Shown one piece after another: positions 35,993 to 46,411 of a stretch of 64,000 nucleotides of DNA. The first letter of the stretch is position 1; the number at the start of each line of letters is the position of its first letter. The stretch is from Typha latifolia (Eukaryota; Streptophyta; Magnoliopsida; Poales; Typhaceae): assembly GCA_019914945.1 (NCBI GenBank), contig CM034106.1:12214501-12278500 (forward strand), in the 5' to 3' direction. Position numbers and translations under genes: made by a program. The notes under the pieces are model-generated. The model worked only from the letters and a program-made list of their open reading frames with translations. It was not told where the DNA came from and ran no database searches.

Positions 35993-38900
35993 ATGTCGCA
36001 ATGGGATTACTGGGTCGAGGCGGCTATCTCGAAGCTGGCTTCCAAGCAGCTGCTTCGATCCACTCGCCCCATCTCGCTTCCCACCGCGATGCTTGCGGAC
36101 GATCCAACGGCGGATTTTGAGACGTTCGATGGCCCTGGCCCGTGGGATCGGTCGTCTGCGGAGGTCGAAATCGAGGAACCCACCTTGAGGAAATGGCTCT
36201 CCGATCTCCCCAGTAGCAGTAAGCCTTCTCGTCTCGAAGTTTCCATTTCAAACACTCCCACCCAGATGTCATCTTTCACTATACTATGCAATTTTGTGTT
36301 TAAAATTGGATTTTGGTATGACCCATTTGGTTAGGAGGTGAGGTAATTGATAAGGATGAGAAGGTTGGAGGGAAGCTGCTGCTTTTCTCGGGGAATGATT
36401 ATTTGGGTTTGAGCTCTCACCCCGCTGTCCGTAAGGCTGCTGCAAAGGTTGATAGCTTTGACGATTGAGTTGTGTTGTGTAATCTACTTTGACTTTGATT
36501 ATATATATTATATTTGTAGGCAGCACAAGAACATGGTATGGGTCCGAGAGGCTCTGCATTGATCTGTGGCTACACTAGTTATCACGGGGTGCTTGAGGTG
36601 TCGTTGGCAGATTTGAAGAAGAAAGAGGTATCTTTCTGTCATATCTATTTTTATATAGTATGATATTCTTAGGCAAGTGCAATTATGAAAAATATGTTCG
36701 TTTTGGAGTACAATTGCGGTATCAACTTGGGATTAAACAGTAATCTCACATGGAATGAGGTTGCAGTGTGATATTTGCATGCAAATGAAGTTTGAAATTG
36801 GATATCTGAAGAAGATTTGGTCATACAAATATTGTGGGGGCTAGAAAGTACCTAAAGTATTTCTCTTTTGCCTTATATATATCATATGAGCTTTTCTTCC
36901 ATGCCCCAGGGGTAGGTATCTTAATTGGAAATCCAACGGTCAGAATTTATAAAGGTATAATGGGAATGTAAAAGAATTAAGAAGGATGACCGGTTCAATA
37001 AGTATTTATTTTTAAAATAAAATTTTAATGAATGAAATATATCATTTTTTTATTTTTGGTGCCTTAATTTAAAGAATATACCAATAAGAAGTTTATTTGC
37101 AAATATATAAAATATATTGAAAAAGATTCTAACTTTAAAGAAATGAAAGCGAAACATACCAAATCAGGTTGGGTTTTGTGTCTGATTTTTCATGAAGTTT
37201 TGCAGGCACTTCGATCAATGGAGATAGAGAGAGATAAACGTAAAAAACAAATTCCCATTCAAAAATCAGGGAAGTAGTTATTTCCCTCTCTTAATTTTTC
37301 AAATGGGCTACGTGTAAAGCGTGAGGGAGTGCTAAAAGAGATAAATGCCCTTTTTCACGGGTTGGAACTGGTACCGAAAAACCGGTACCGGGTGAATTTT
37401 ATCGGTAAAACCGGCTCTTACAGCCGTCAGATCATACTTACAATTTATTCTCAGGCATTGAAGTATTTACCATATCATATTATTGCCACTCATAATGGAT
37501 TCCGCTTGTGTTTCCAAAGGTCTGACTTATAGCATTGAAGCAGAGAATAATTGAAGAATAGCCACCTGCTTTGGAATGATAAGCTATAAGAAGGTCAGCT
37601 ACCCATGGATAGCAGAGAATGGCAATATATAGAGTAGCTAACCTCTAAGTCATCTGAAGCGATGAGATGTTGATTTTAAAGAGCATTGGAGGTGTTACAC
37701 AATTTTTGGCAATGGATAAAGATGAATAATTCCTTTCCTCTTCTTTGTTGACAGAGAGCTGCTAACTTGTTGATGATGAGGGATTGATGAATAAATATCT
37801 GTATCTTTTCTATTTTGAAGAAAATAATGGCCATGGTTCTTTTAGTGGCAAGTAGAGACTAGAGAGTAGCAGCAAGACATTATATACATTGGATATAAGA
37901 TAGTAGCAGGTAGACAAAAATTGTCCCTTGATAGAGCTAAATTGCAGAAAGGAGTTCATGAGTCAAACACCAGAAAGGAGTTCCATAAACCAAACTGATA
38001 ATTTGAGCATAAGGTTCTATTATCTATGCCTTACTATGGTAATTAGACCCTTTTCACTATTCTTTTTGTTGCCTGGCTGAATAAAGTAGTCTATTAGCTA
38101 CATTATAATATGGATCAATAGATTCTAGTAGAACTCTTCAACTGCTGGCCTGAAGTAAGAACCCTAGTTACATAAAAACTTTTCTTTATTTTTCTGTTTT
38201 GCAGAAAGCTGTACTGTTATGTTACTTTCTTTTCATTTTGATATTTGCTTTCGTACTTGATCTTTGTTCATCAGGATTGTCTTCTTTGCCCTACTGGATT
38301 TGCTGCCAACATGGCTTTTATGACTGCATTGGGAAATGTCAGCTCTCTTTTGGCTGCTGGTATGAAACCATCTGAGGATGAGAGAGTTGCAATCTTTTCA
38401 GATGCTTTGAATCATGCATCAATAATTGATGGCATCCGTCTTGCTGAGCGTCTACAAGAAGCACAAGCATTTGTTTATCGGCACTGTGACATGATCCATC
38501 TTGATTCCCTGCTGTATGTCTTTTAACAATTAATCAAATTTTCAGTACTTATCACTACGCATCTGATTACTATGATACAAAACAGATCACACTGTACAAT
38601 GAAAAAGAAGGTTGTCATCACCGATAGGTAAGTTCTGCTTACACTACTCTATAATGGTCATGCTGTAATATTATTTTTTATCTAGATAAGCTGAGTTTCT
38701 TGAAATGTTTCTCCAATATGTATGTAATGACAACTTTTTATTGTCTGTGGTTTGTGCCTAACTAGAAAGCATATGATGTCTGTAGAAACTTTATGACAGA
38801 CTTTTTCATTGCTACTGTTCAGCCTGTTCAGCATGGATGGTGATTTTGCTCCACTGGACAAACTTGTCTCCCTTCGTAAGAAGCATGGATTTTTATTGGC

Positions 38901-40339
38901 AATCGATGATGTAAGCATACCCTTTATTTTTGCCAAGGTCTCTGTAGTTGCAATTAAGCAAAAGTGATTCTATTTACTTGCAAGTTTTTTTCAGGCGCAT
39001 GCAACACTTGTCTGTGGTGAGAATGGTGGTGGGGTTCCTGAGGTCTATGAATGTGAAAAGGAAATTGACATTTGTATTGGTACTCTAAGCAAGGCTGTTG
39101 CTTGCCAGGGTGGATTCATAGCCTGCAGGTAATCAAGATTTGAATTAATCCTGACAAAATATTAATACTAGACAAGGGATTTGATTGCATATTTTCACAG
39201 CTCTTGAAAATTCGGTATAACTGGAAACTGTGTGACATCCATAATTAATTTTACTAGGTTTTCATGCTTAGTTGCAAGCACATTATGGAAGGGCCTCTAT
39301 TTGAAATATTGGAAGAAGATCAAAGTTATTCACCCATCCTTCTTCTGTTTAATGCTCTTGAATTTTTTATCACCAAATTTACTACTAAACTTTGAAGTAC
39401 GGTGCCCATAAGTGGTGCATGGTCTTTAATATACTATACGATGCTTAAATTAGTGAAAAGGAAAATAGAGATTAGGAATAGATGTATAATCTATAAAGAG
39501 CTGGAGGCTCTTGTATGATGCTACATGATCAGAGGTCTTGTATGAGAGGGTGAGGTTCTGCCTGTATGGCCGGCCATTACTTAACAAGTTATATTTGTCA
39601 ACCAGTAATAAATGGAAGCAGCTGATACAATCGAGGGGTCGCTCATTCATATTTTCAACTTCTGTGCCAGTACCAATTGCTGCTGCTTCACATGGTATTT
39701 ACTGGTTAAGAAATTCACAGTTTATTAGCAATGTCACCTTGAAAACTATTTCTATGTTGTCCATATTTCTGGTGATATTGTTTGCTTGTATACTTTTACA
39801 CGGACAGTCACAAGTAGTACTGTTAGATTGCAGCTGCTCTCGTCGTGGCAAGAAAAGAGAAATGGCGTAGACTAGCAGTATGGAGTCGCGTACAGGAATT
39901 TGCCTCTTTGACCCAGCTTCAAGTAACCAGTCCTATAATTTCTTTAGTCATTGGGAGTGAAGAAGCAGCATTAAGTGCAAGCAGGTTTCCCTTTCCCTCT
40001 TTGACTTTTGTTCTCTGCAAGAGTAATCCTTCAGCAATCTCTAATCTTGATTTCAATGTGAATCAGACATATGCTTAAATCTGGTTTTCATGTGACGGCA
40101 ATCAGACCACCCACAGTTCCTCCGAACTCATGCAGGTATAACCATAATTGTTTCTTCTATCTTACCTCTCTATGGACATTCAAGTGCCAACTCTCGTCTT
40201 ATTTTCTCTTTGTAGGTTGCGAATTACCCTTAGTTCAGCTCACTCTTCGGAGGATATTGAGAAGCTTGTTTGTGCATTGTCTCCCTGGATTCCATTTCCA
40301 GTTGCTGACCAGAACTATCACAGAGCTTCAAAGCTTTAA
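35993..40339 (+). CDS. BIO4: 8-amino-7-oxononanoate (KAPA) synthase, biotin biosynthesis
   Basis: Eleven exons give 460 residues: 35993-36218, 36335-36447, 36520-36627, 38275-38513, 38586-38627, 38823-38910, 38995-39128, 39606-39694, 39834-39984, 40067-40135 and 40216-40339. This PLP enzyme condenses pimeloyl thioester with alanine, releasing CO2, the first committed step to biotin; the plant enzyme is reported to be peroxisomal or cytosolic. The family marks are LLFSGNDYLGLSSHP, GPRGSALICGYTSYH, CLLCPTGFAANMAF, FSDALNHASIIDGIR, the PLP-contacting DDAHATLVCGENGGG, and the Schiff-base lysine in GTLSKAVACQGGF. The C-terminus RASKL resembles a weak type 1 peroxisomal signal (SKL), the exact tripeptide at the end. 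The start is MSQWDYWVEAA; the frame is open upstream but has no earlier ATG. Intron 3 is 1.6 kb and holds a repeat insertion. Confidence 0.93.
36893..37500 (+). repeat. Dispersed element copy inside KAPA synthase intron 3
   Basis: The segment starts TTTTCTTCCATGCC and then has AATCCAACGGTCAG, TATAAAGGTATAATGGGAAT and GACCGGTTCA. It ends with paired ACCGGTACCGGG-like motifs and GCATTGAAGTATTTACCATA. The same order of blocks occurs at 8277-9035. The right boundary is approximate. Confidence 0.55.
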
Positions 40340-40930
40340 ACTAATATATGAAGCATCTGGAGTCTTGAAGAAGTAATCCTAATGCTGTAAACTATTATGG
40401 GGAAAAGAGGTCCTCAGTTCTGGAACAGAAATTTCCTCCTCTTGATTCCCAGATCTTAGGAAGACAATTACTTTGAGAGAGAAAACATGTAACTCATGTA
40501 GACTGATTATATTATATTGCAGTGTGCAGTATTTCCTTCATGGAAAATAAAACCATGGAACTGATTAGTATTTTTTAAAAAAAAATAAAAAGTAACTCCA
40601 CGGGTACATAAATATTACCATCAATGTTATAGAAGTTTTCGACCGTTAGAAATGCTTATGTTGTATGAGTATTCAAATCTTAACCACTTCTTTCTCGGAC
40701 AGTCGCACACAAACCTGAAAAGGCTTCAGCTGTCGGATTATGTCCCCAGGATTTTAAACTTCCGCGAATAATTTAATCAAATCTGCTGTGTATCCTAGAA
40801 GCGGGACTTTCTTGCAATCCGGCAGTGGGGGGAATCCACTCCTAGAAGATACACAAACAAGAGAGTCAACCCCAAGTTTTACAACAGGCGCCAAAGCCAA
40901 AACAGAAAACGTCAACCTCATTGAACCACC
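40340..40930. other. Spacer between convergent genes
   Basis: 3' flanks of KAPA synthase (+) and the first RRM-like gene (-). A poly-A rich block lies at about 40573-40592. No coding sequence is seen. Confidence 0.4.
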
Positions 40931-41810
40931 CTAGCAATGGCGTGGAACATACACCCTGGCCCACAGGTGCTTCCCTTTAATCACAAACTTCGCCGTCCGC
41001 TGTCCGTTGAGCACTGCCGCGATCATCGAAGCGCTCTTAAACACCAACCGCCCATACATCGGCGGCTGCCCTGGCGGCGCTCTCTCGATCATCACGACAT
41101 CTACGCACGGCCCATATCTCCTGCCATATACATACCAAATGCATGCATCAACTTCATATACTATACCTCCCTTACTTGTATATACATACATGTGTATATA
41201 CTTACGATGTAAAGTACTCCATTATATCCTCTCTACTAATAGGATACCCCCTTGAGAAGGTAATGAACATAGATCTGTGATCCTCCGGCGAATGATTTCT
41301 TGCCGGCGACCATGGCACAGCCATCGGATTCAACGCCGATCGTTGCGGTAACATAGCAACCGCACTCATCTGGCTCGTTCCCTCGCCGTGGTCTACAACG
41401 TCGTTAAATATTATCCGGCACACGTTGTCGAAAAAATAGCTTATCCCGACGACGGCCTTACTTCGATGGTACTCGAAGAAGCGCAGGTCCATCGGCTCGG
41501 CGATGAGGGAGTTGGTGAAGGGGAGCCGCTCGTCGACTTGGGGGTCGACGGCGGCGTTTAAATGACCGGAGAGGCAGTCGAGGCAGGCGATGGCCTCGGC
41601 GACGAAGCGGAGGATGGCCGTTTTTTGGTAGGCGGAGACGTGGCGAATGAACTCATGATGGCCGATGGATTCAAACCAGAGCCATAGAGCCATGACCCAC
41701 TTCATCCTTTCTTGGTTCTGCCCTAGTTGGGTAACTAGTCTGTGGAAGAAGTCTCTCTCGAGCTTGTGGAAGAGCATGAGATCAAGGGCACTGAGATGAG
41801 GTCCATCCAT
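40931..41810 (-). CDS. RRM-like plant protein, paralog 1
   Basis: Two exons (41206-41810 and 40931-41120; GTAAG donor, CAG acceptor) give 264 residues. The N-terminal half is helical (LSALDLMLFHKLERDFFHRL, MALWLWFESIG). The C-terminal quarter reads like an RRM fold: RSMFITFSRGYPISREDIME, then YGPCVDVVMIER, PPMYGRLVFKSASMIAAVL and KFVIKGKHLWARVYVP, with the intron inside the first RRM helix. RNA binding is therefore plausible but inferred; aromatic RNP residues are only partly conserved. Its closest relative visible here is the divergent gene at 42164. Both second exons are exactly 190 bp and the intron sits at the same codon position. No experimentally named family member comes to mind. Confidence 0.75.
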
Positions 41811-41828
41811 GCGTAACTCCTAATGTGC

Positions 41829-41859
<31 letters not shown>

Positions 41860-42163
41860 GTCTCATGTATCTCAAGATATTCATTTTTGGGAAGTGAAAG
41901 TGAAGTGAATCTTAGGAGCAGATGCGTTGCTCCAAAAACGTTGGCGTCTCTTAGTCTTTACAACGAAGCATACGACGTTCCACGTGTTTACAAATGACTG
42001 GCAGGAGCCGGAAGCGCGAATTTTTTGATGCAATCCGAGACCTCGAAGCGTCTCTTCCTCGTGATTCCCTCCATCCCAAGGGACATCGGTCGCGTCCGAC
42101 CATGCACTTCAAATAGCAGACCCTCGACTCCGTTGCCGCCACCGGAACCAAAACTACCACAAC
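41811..42163. promoter_or_regulatory. Divergent promoter of the RRM-like pair, with (GT)n(GA)n tract
   Basis: The two ATGs are 353 bp apart, back to back. A GT tract (about 41825-41841) runs into a GA tract (41841-41859) within 50 bp of the minus-strand ATG, so it is probably in that gene's leader. Confidence 0.55.
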
Positions 42164-43102
42164 ATGACTCCTCTCTGCGTCAGAGACATCTTAGCATTCC
42201 ACAAGATCGACCGAGCCGTCTTTGACAAGCTCCTCGCCCATGGAGCAAACCCTCAAATGGCTCGCAACGTAGTGGCACTGTTCATGTGGCTCGACCTCAT
42301 CGGCATTGACGTCGTCAACTACGTCGGAGGACTGCGCAACCATTCCACCATCGTCATGATCGTCGCGGAAGCCGAAAAGATCCTCAACTGTATCCGGCAC
42401 GACGGGATTCCGGCGTCAGAATTACGCATCGAGATCCCTATCCTGTCCTCTCTCGTTAGCGAGAACATCGACCTTTGCTTCTTCGACTTCCACAAGGATG
42501 TCGTCGTTCGAGGCCTCGCCCAGGTCTTAGACGGCGTCGGCGCTCTTATCTTCGACGATAAATTGCAGAAGTTGTTTAGATCGCATGAGGCTACGGTAAG
42601 GGCGGCGGAGGAGGAGGCGAGGAAGCGAGGTTCAAGGGCTAATCTCCCCCGGTTGCCGCCCGAGTTGGCGAAGACGTACAATCCTAGACTAGTGTCGGCA
42701 TCGGAGGATTGCCGGTCGATGTTCATCACCTTCTCCAAAGGTTTTCCGGTAGGGAGGGAAGAGATAGTTGAATACTTCACTGAGTATGTAGAATTATATA
42801 TCTTCACTTTTTTTAACCAAACTTATGCCCGCTGACAGCTTAAAACTATCCGTTACTTAACAGCTTAAATATTTAGATTAATTAGTTATCTAACCAATTT
42901 CTTAATACGTAGGAAATGGGGAAACTGCATCGAGAGAGTGATGATGGAGAGGACGGCAACCGGGATTACGCCGATGTACGGAAGGATCGTGTTCACGAGC
43001 GAGTCTTTTATTGGTCTGGTGCTTAATGGAGAAAGGCTCGTTAAGTTTGTGATCAATGGAAGGCAATTGTGGGCTCGCAAGTATGTCCCGAGAGTCAACT
43101 AA
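42164..43102 (+). CDS. RRM-like plant protein, paralog 2
   Basis: Exons 42164-42783 and 42913-43102 encode 269 residues. The plan is the same as paralog 1: VRDILAFHKIDRAVFDKLLA and VVALFMWLDLIGIDVVNYVG in the N-terminal helical part, a charged linker near residues 140-165 (EATVRAAEEEARKRGSRA), and the RRM-like end RSMFITFSKGFPVGREEIVE, WGNCIERVMMERT, TPMYGRIVFTSESFIGLVL, KFVINGRQLWARKYVPRVN. Tryptophan and glycine at WGNC/YGPC and the WARxYVPR terminus are shared. The two genes form an inverted tandem duplication. The quinone oxidoreductase start follows only 238 bp after this stop, on the same strand. Confidence 0.75.
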
Positions 43103-43340
43103 GGATGGAAGCAGCTGCGAAATTTAATATTCTAGACTTTTGTTGTTAATTTACTTATTTTTTGAGTGTTAGACTTAGTCTTTTGGTTCCTATTTGCTAA
43201 TATGATCATAAAGTGGAATTATCTTGCAATAAGTATGTGAAGGTTAAAAATTCAGGTGTTAATTTGCAAAAAGCCTTGAGGAAAAGGAAAAGAAAAAGGG
43301 TCTAAATGTCAACAGACCGTAATCACGTCTGGGTTCAAAG

Positions 43341-45626
43341 ATGAGCTCGGGTTCGGCCAGCGTAGTCTTTTCCGTTATAAGCCGACGGTGGCTACTAAAT
43401 CGCAACTCTTTACCACCGGATGCAATAAAATCTCTGAGATCATCGCCTCCATTAATCCGATCCATCTCCAGAGCTATTCGAGCTTTGTCGGCATCGGAAA
43501 TGGTGAAGGCGATCAGAATCCACGAGCTCGGCTGCCCCGAGGAAAATCCTCGTCGCCCTATTTTTTTCCTCTCTTTTTTTACCCCTTGTCCAATTTATTC
43601 AATTATCTTTTTGTTTTTCTTGAGTTAGGTGTTGAAGTGGGAGGATGTGGAGATCGGAGAGCCCAAAGAGGGAGAGATTAGGGTTAAGAACAAAGCCATC
43701 GGTGTTAATTTCATCGATGTTTATTTCCGCAAAGGACTGTATAATTCTGCTCTCCCCTTTACTCCTGGTGAGAATTTTGATCTAATCAGAATTACATTTG
43801 CAGTCTCACATTAACCATTAGTAATAACTTGTTTTATTTTCTTACGATTATGAGGTAATTTCATCTCCATTTTGTTGGATAACACTCATGTCTTGTTCTT
43901 TTCCTCGAGTATAGATTATTTAGCCGATTGTTTTAGATAGTTGCCAGAAAATGGAAGTACATAGTCGTTAGAAATTGACCCCCTTGTAGTTTGTATCTGG
44001 AACATTATGGTATTGTTTTGGCTTACTCAAATAGATGATAGATTCGTGCAAGTTCTTCTGATTGGCCCTGGTTAATTGCTATATACACAGGGATGGAAGC
44101 AGTTGGTGTGGTGACTGCTGTTGGCCCTGGGTTGACCGACAGAAAAGTAGGGGATGTTGTTGCTTATGCTGGTAACCCGATGGGATCTTATGCTGAAGAG
44201 CAAATTCTTCCGGCACAGGTCGCAGTTCCTGTTCCACCGTCAGTTGATTTTAGTATTGCAGCATCTGTTATACTGAAGGGCATGACTGCTCAAGTTCTAT
44301 TGCGACGGGTCTTTAAGGTTACTTTTCTTTGCCTCTGTGTTCTTAGTCTTTATGTATCCTATTGAATGCTTTCATAGTGGGATTTACACTTGATCCATTA
44401 ACAATTCTAAGGACTATAGATTGTCAGCAAGTTTATGCATCCCTTTGTGGATCCATGGTTCACGAGTAATGCAACACATTCATGCAAAACATGATAATTT
44501 CTTTGTTTTGCTTTCTCATAAGAGACTGCTATCTTTCATGGATTATTTACTCTGCAAAAGATTTACAATGTCCAGGTGTATCAAATGTTGTTTTATCTAT
44601 CCAATTAGATTGAGACCTACAGGATTGTGTGTACATCAAAGCCCATAACTAGTACTTCTGCTGTGATGCTCATCCGTCCACCTAGAGCTTATTTGATTTA
44701 CCTTATTGTCAATCAAAATAGAGGATTTTGGAATAACTAGGAATTGATACAATTATCAATAATTTTGAGCAATTTGTTTGCATATTTTGACGCACATTCA
44801 TTAGTTTATATTATGTGCGGCTAAGTATTTCCTAGTACAAATGCAGGTCGAGTCAGGCCACACTATTCTCGTCCATGCTGCTGCTGGTGGGGTTGGCTCA
44901 CTACTATGTCAGTGGGCAAATGCCCTTGGTGCCACTGTCATCGGGACTGTTTCTACTGAAGAGAAAGCTGTTCAAGCAGCTCAAGATGGATGCCACCATG
45001 TGATAATATACACAAAGGAGGACTTTGTAACCAGAGTTGGTGAGATTACATCAGGGAAAGGTGTCAATGTTGTCTATGATTCCGTTGGAAAAGACTCATT
45101 CCAGGTATAGCAGACAGTCATTTTCTTAAGTTCTAAGTATAAGTTCTATGATAAAATAGGATACCAAGGTTTTGTAATTTGTACTCTTTTCATCATGGAG
45201 GTTCAACTATCATAGGTCCTGTTTGAAATATTTACCGAAATCTGTTTCTTAAATCTAAACTAGAAAACCATTTTGAAGCATTTACTAAAGTCACTCCCAT
45301 CTATTGTCATGCAGGGATCTTTGGCATGCTTAACATCCCGAGGTCATATGGTCAGCTTTGGGCAGGCGTCAGGTAAACCGGACCCGATTCCACTGAGTGA
45401 TCTTGTTGCAAAATCCTTGTTCCTGACGAGGCCTAGTCTCATGCATTACACCGCCACTCGCGACGAGCTGCTGGAATCTGCTGAGGAGGTATTTGCTAAT
45501 GTTGCATCTGGAGTGCTGCGTGTTCGCGTCAACCATACCTACCCATTGTCTGAGGCAGCTCGTGCTCATGCTGATCTGGAGATGCGAAAAACTTCTGGTT
45601 CCATAGTATTAATTCCTGATAACTAA
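43341..45626 (+). CDS. Zeta-crystallin type NADPH:quinone oxidoreductase
   Basis: Exons 43341-43541, 43629-43767, 44091-44317, 44847-45104 and 45315-45626 sum to 378 codons. The enzyme is a zinc-free medium-chain dehydrogenase/reductase that reduces quinones or enals with NADPH. Marks are MVKAIRIHELGCPE, IRVKNKAIGVNFIDVYFRKG, the cofactor loop ILVHAAAGGVGSLLCQWA, NVVYDSVGKDSFQGSLACL, and the end ARAHADLEMRKTSGSIVLIP. From ATG 43500 the product would be 325 residues, the usual core length. The in-frame ATG at 43341 adds 53 residues rich in Ser, Arg and Leu without acidic bias, like a mitochondrial or plastid presequence. The exon 1/2 junction requires a GA (not GT) donor at 43542-43543, because homology demands CPE|VLKWEDV there. 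Confidence 0.88.
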
Positions 45627-46411
45627 GCCATAAGGATCTCTGTAGGTTTGACCTGTTGGTTGATGCTTCGAGTAGGGTATGTATGATCTCAATATGCGTA
45701 CTATTGTTGTACTATTGTTGTCCTGTGACAATTGTGCTTCGTAAGCCCAAGTGATCTTGAAAAGTAAAAAATTGAAATCTGGCTATGTTGTGGCACAAAT
45801 AATTATAATCGACTTTTGAGTGGGGATCCAACTTAGTGTGGCTATAGAAAGAGATAATGTTGCCTGGTATGTTAGCATATCGTATCAAGGTGACTAAAAT
45901 AAGCATCTGTCTGTTATATGCCTCCATTGTGGCTGACTTATTTCTTCCCAAAACCTCATCTATTGGCCTTTCTTAAAATACGTATCCAGATATTGGCAAT
46001 CATACCAGAATGTCCCAACAAGTGTCGGCCCATAAATTTGGGTTGGTTAATCACAACAAAAAATGCTGCAAAAGGCATAGAAATTTTTTTCTAGCACGAC
46101 GCAGGCCTCTCAAATAAACACCACAATCTAATCGTAAAAAATAATCAAGAACACATAGTGCAACAAGTAACACTTTCAACACCTTTTACAGTCTATACTA
46201 TGGTATAAGGCAGACAAAGGTATAATCCCAAGTACTAGTTGTCGTCAGTGAAGGTGGCAACGGTGTTAGTCACTTTAATAGTTTAGTATGTTACAACAAA
46301 TTTGGTACAGAAAAGATCACAGATATATAAACTAGAGGCATTGTTCAGAGACAGTTAAATATCATGTGTACAACATGCGGCAAAGCCTATCTTCCCCGGG
46401 GATATGGGGGA
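45627..46411. other. Spacer between convergent genes
   Basis: 3' flanks of the quinone oxidoreductase (+) and the Myb gene (-). No coding potential is recognised. Confidence 0.4.
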
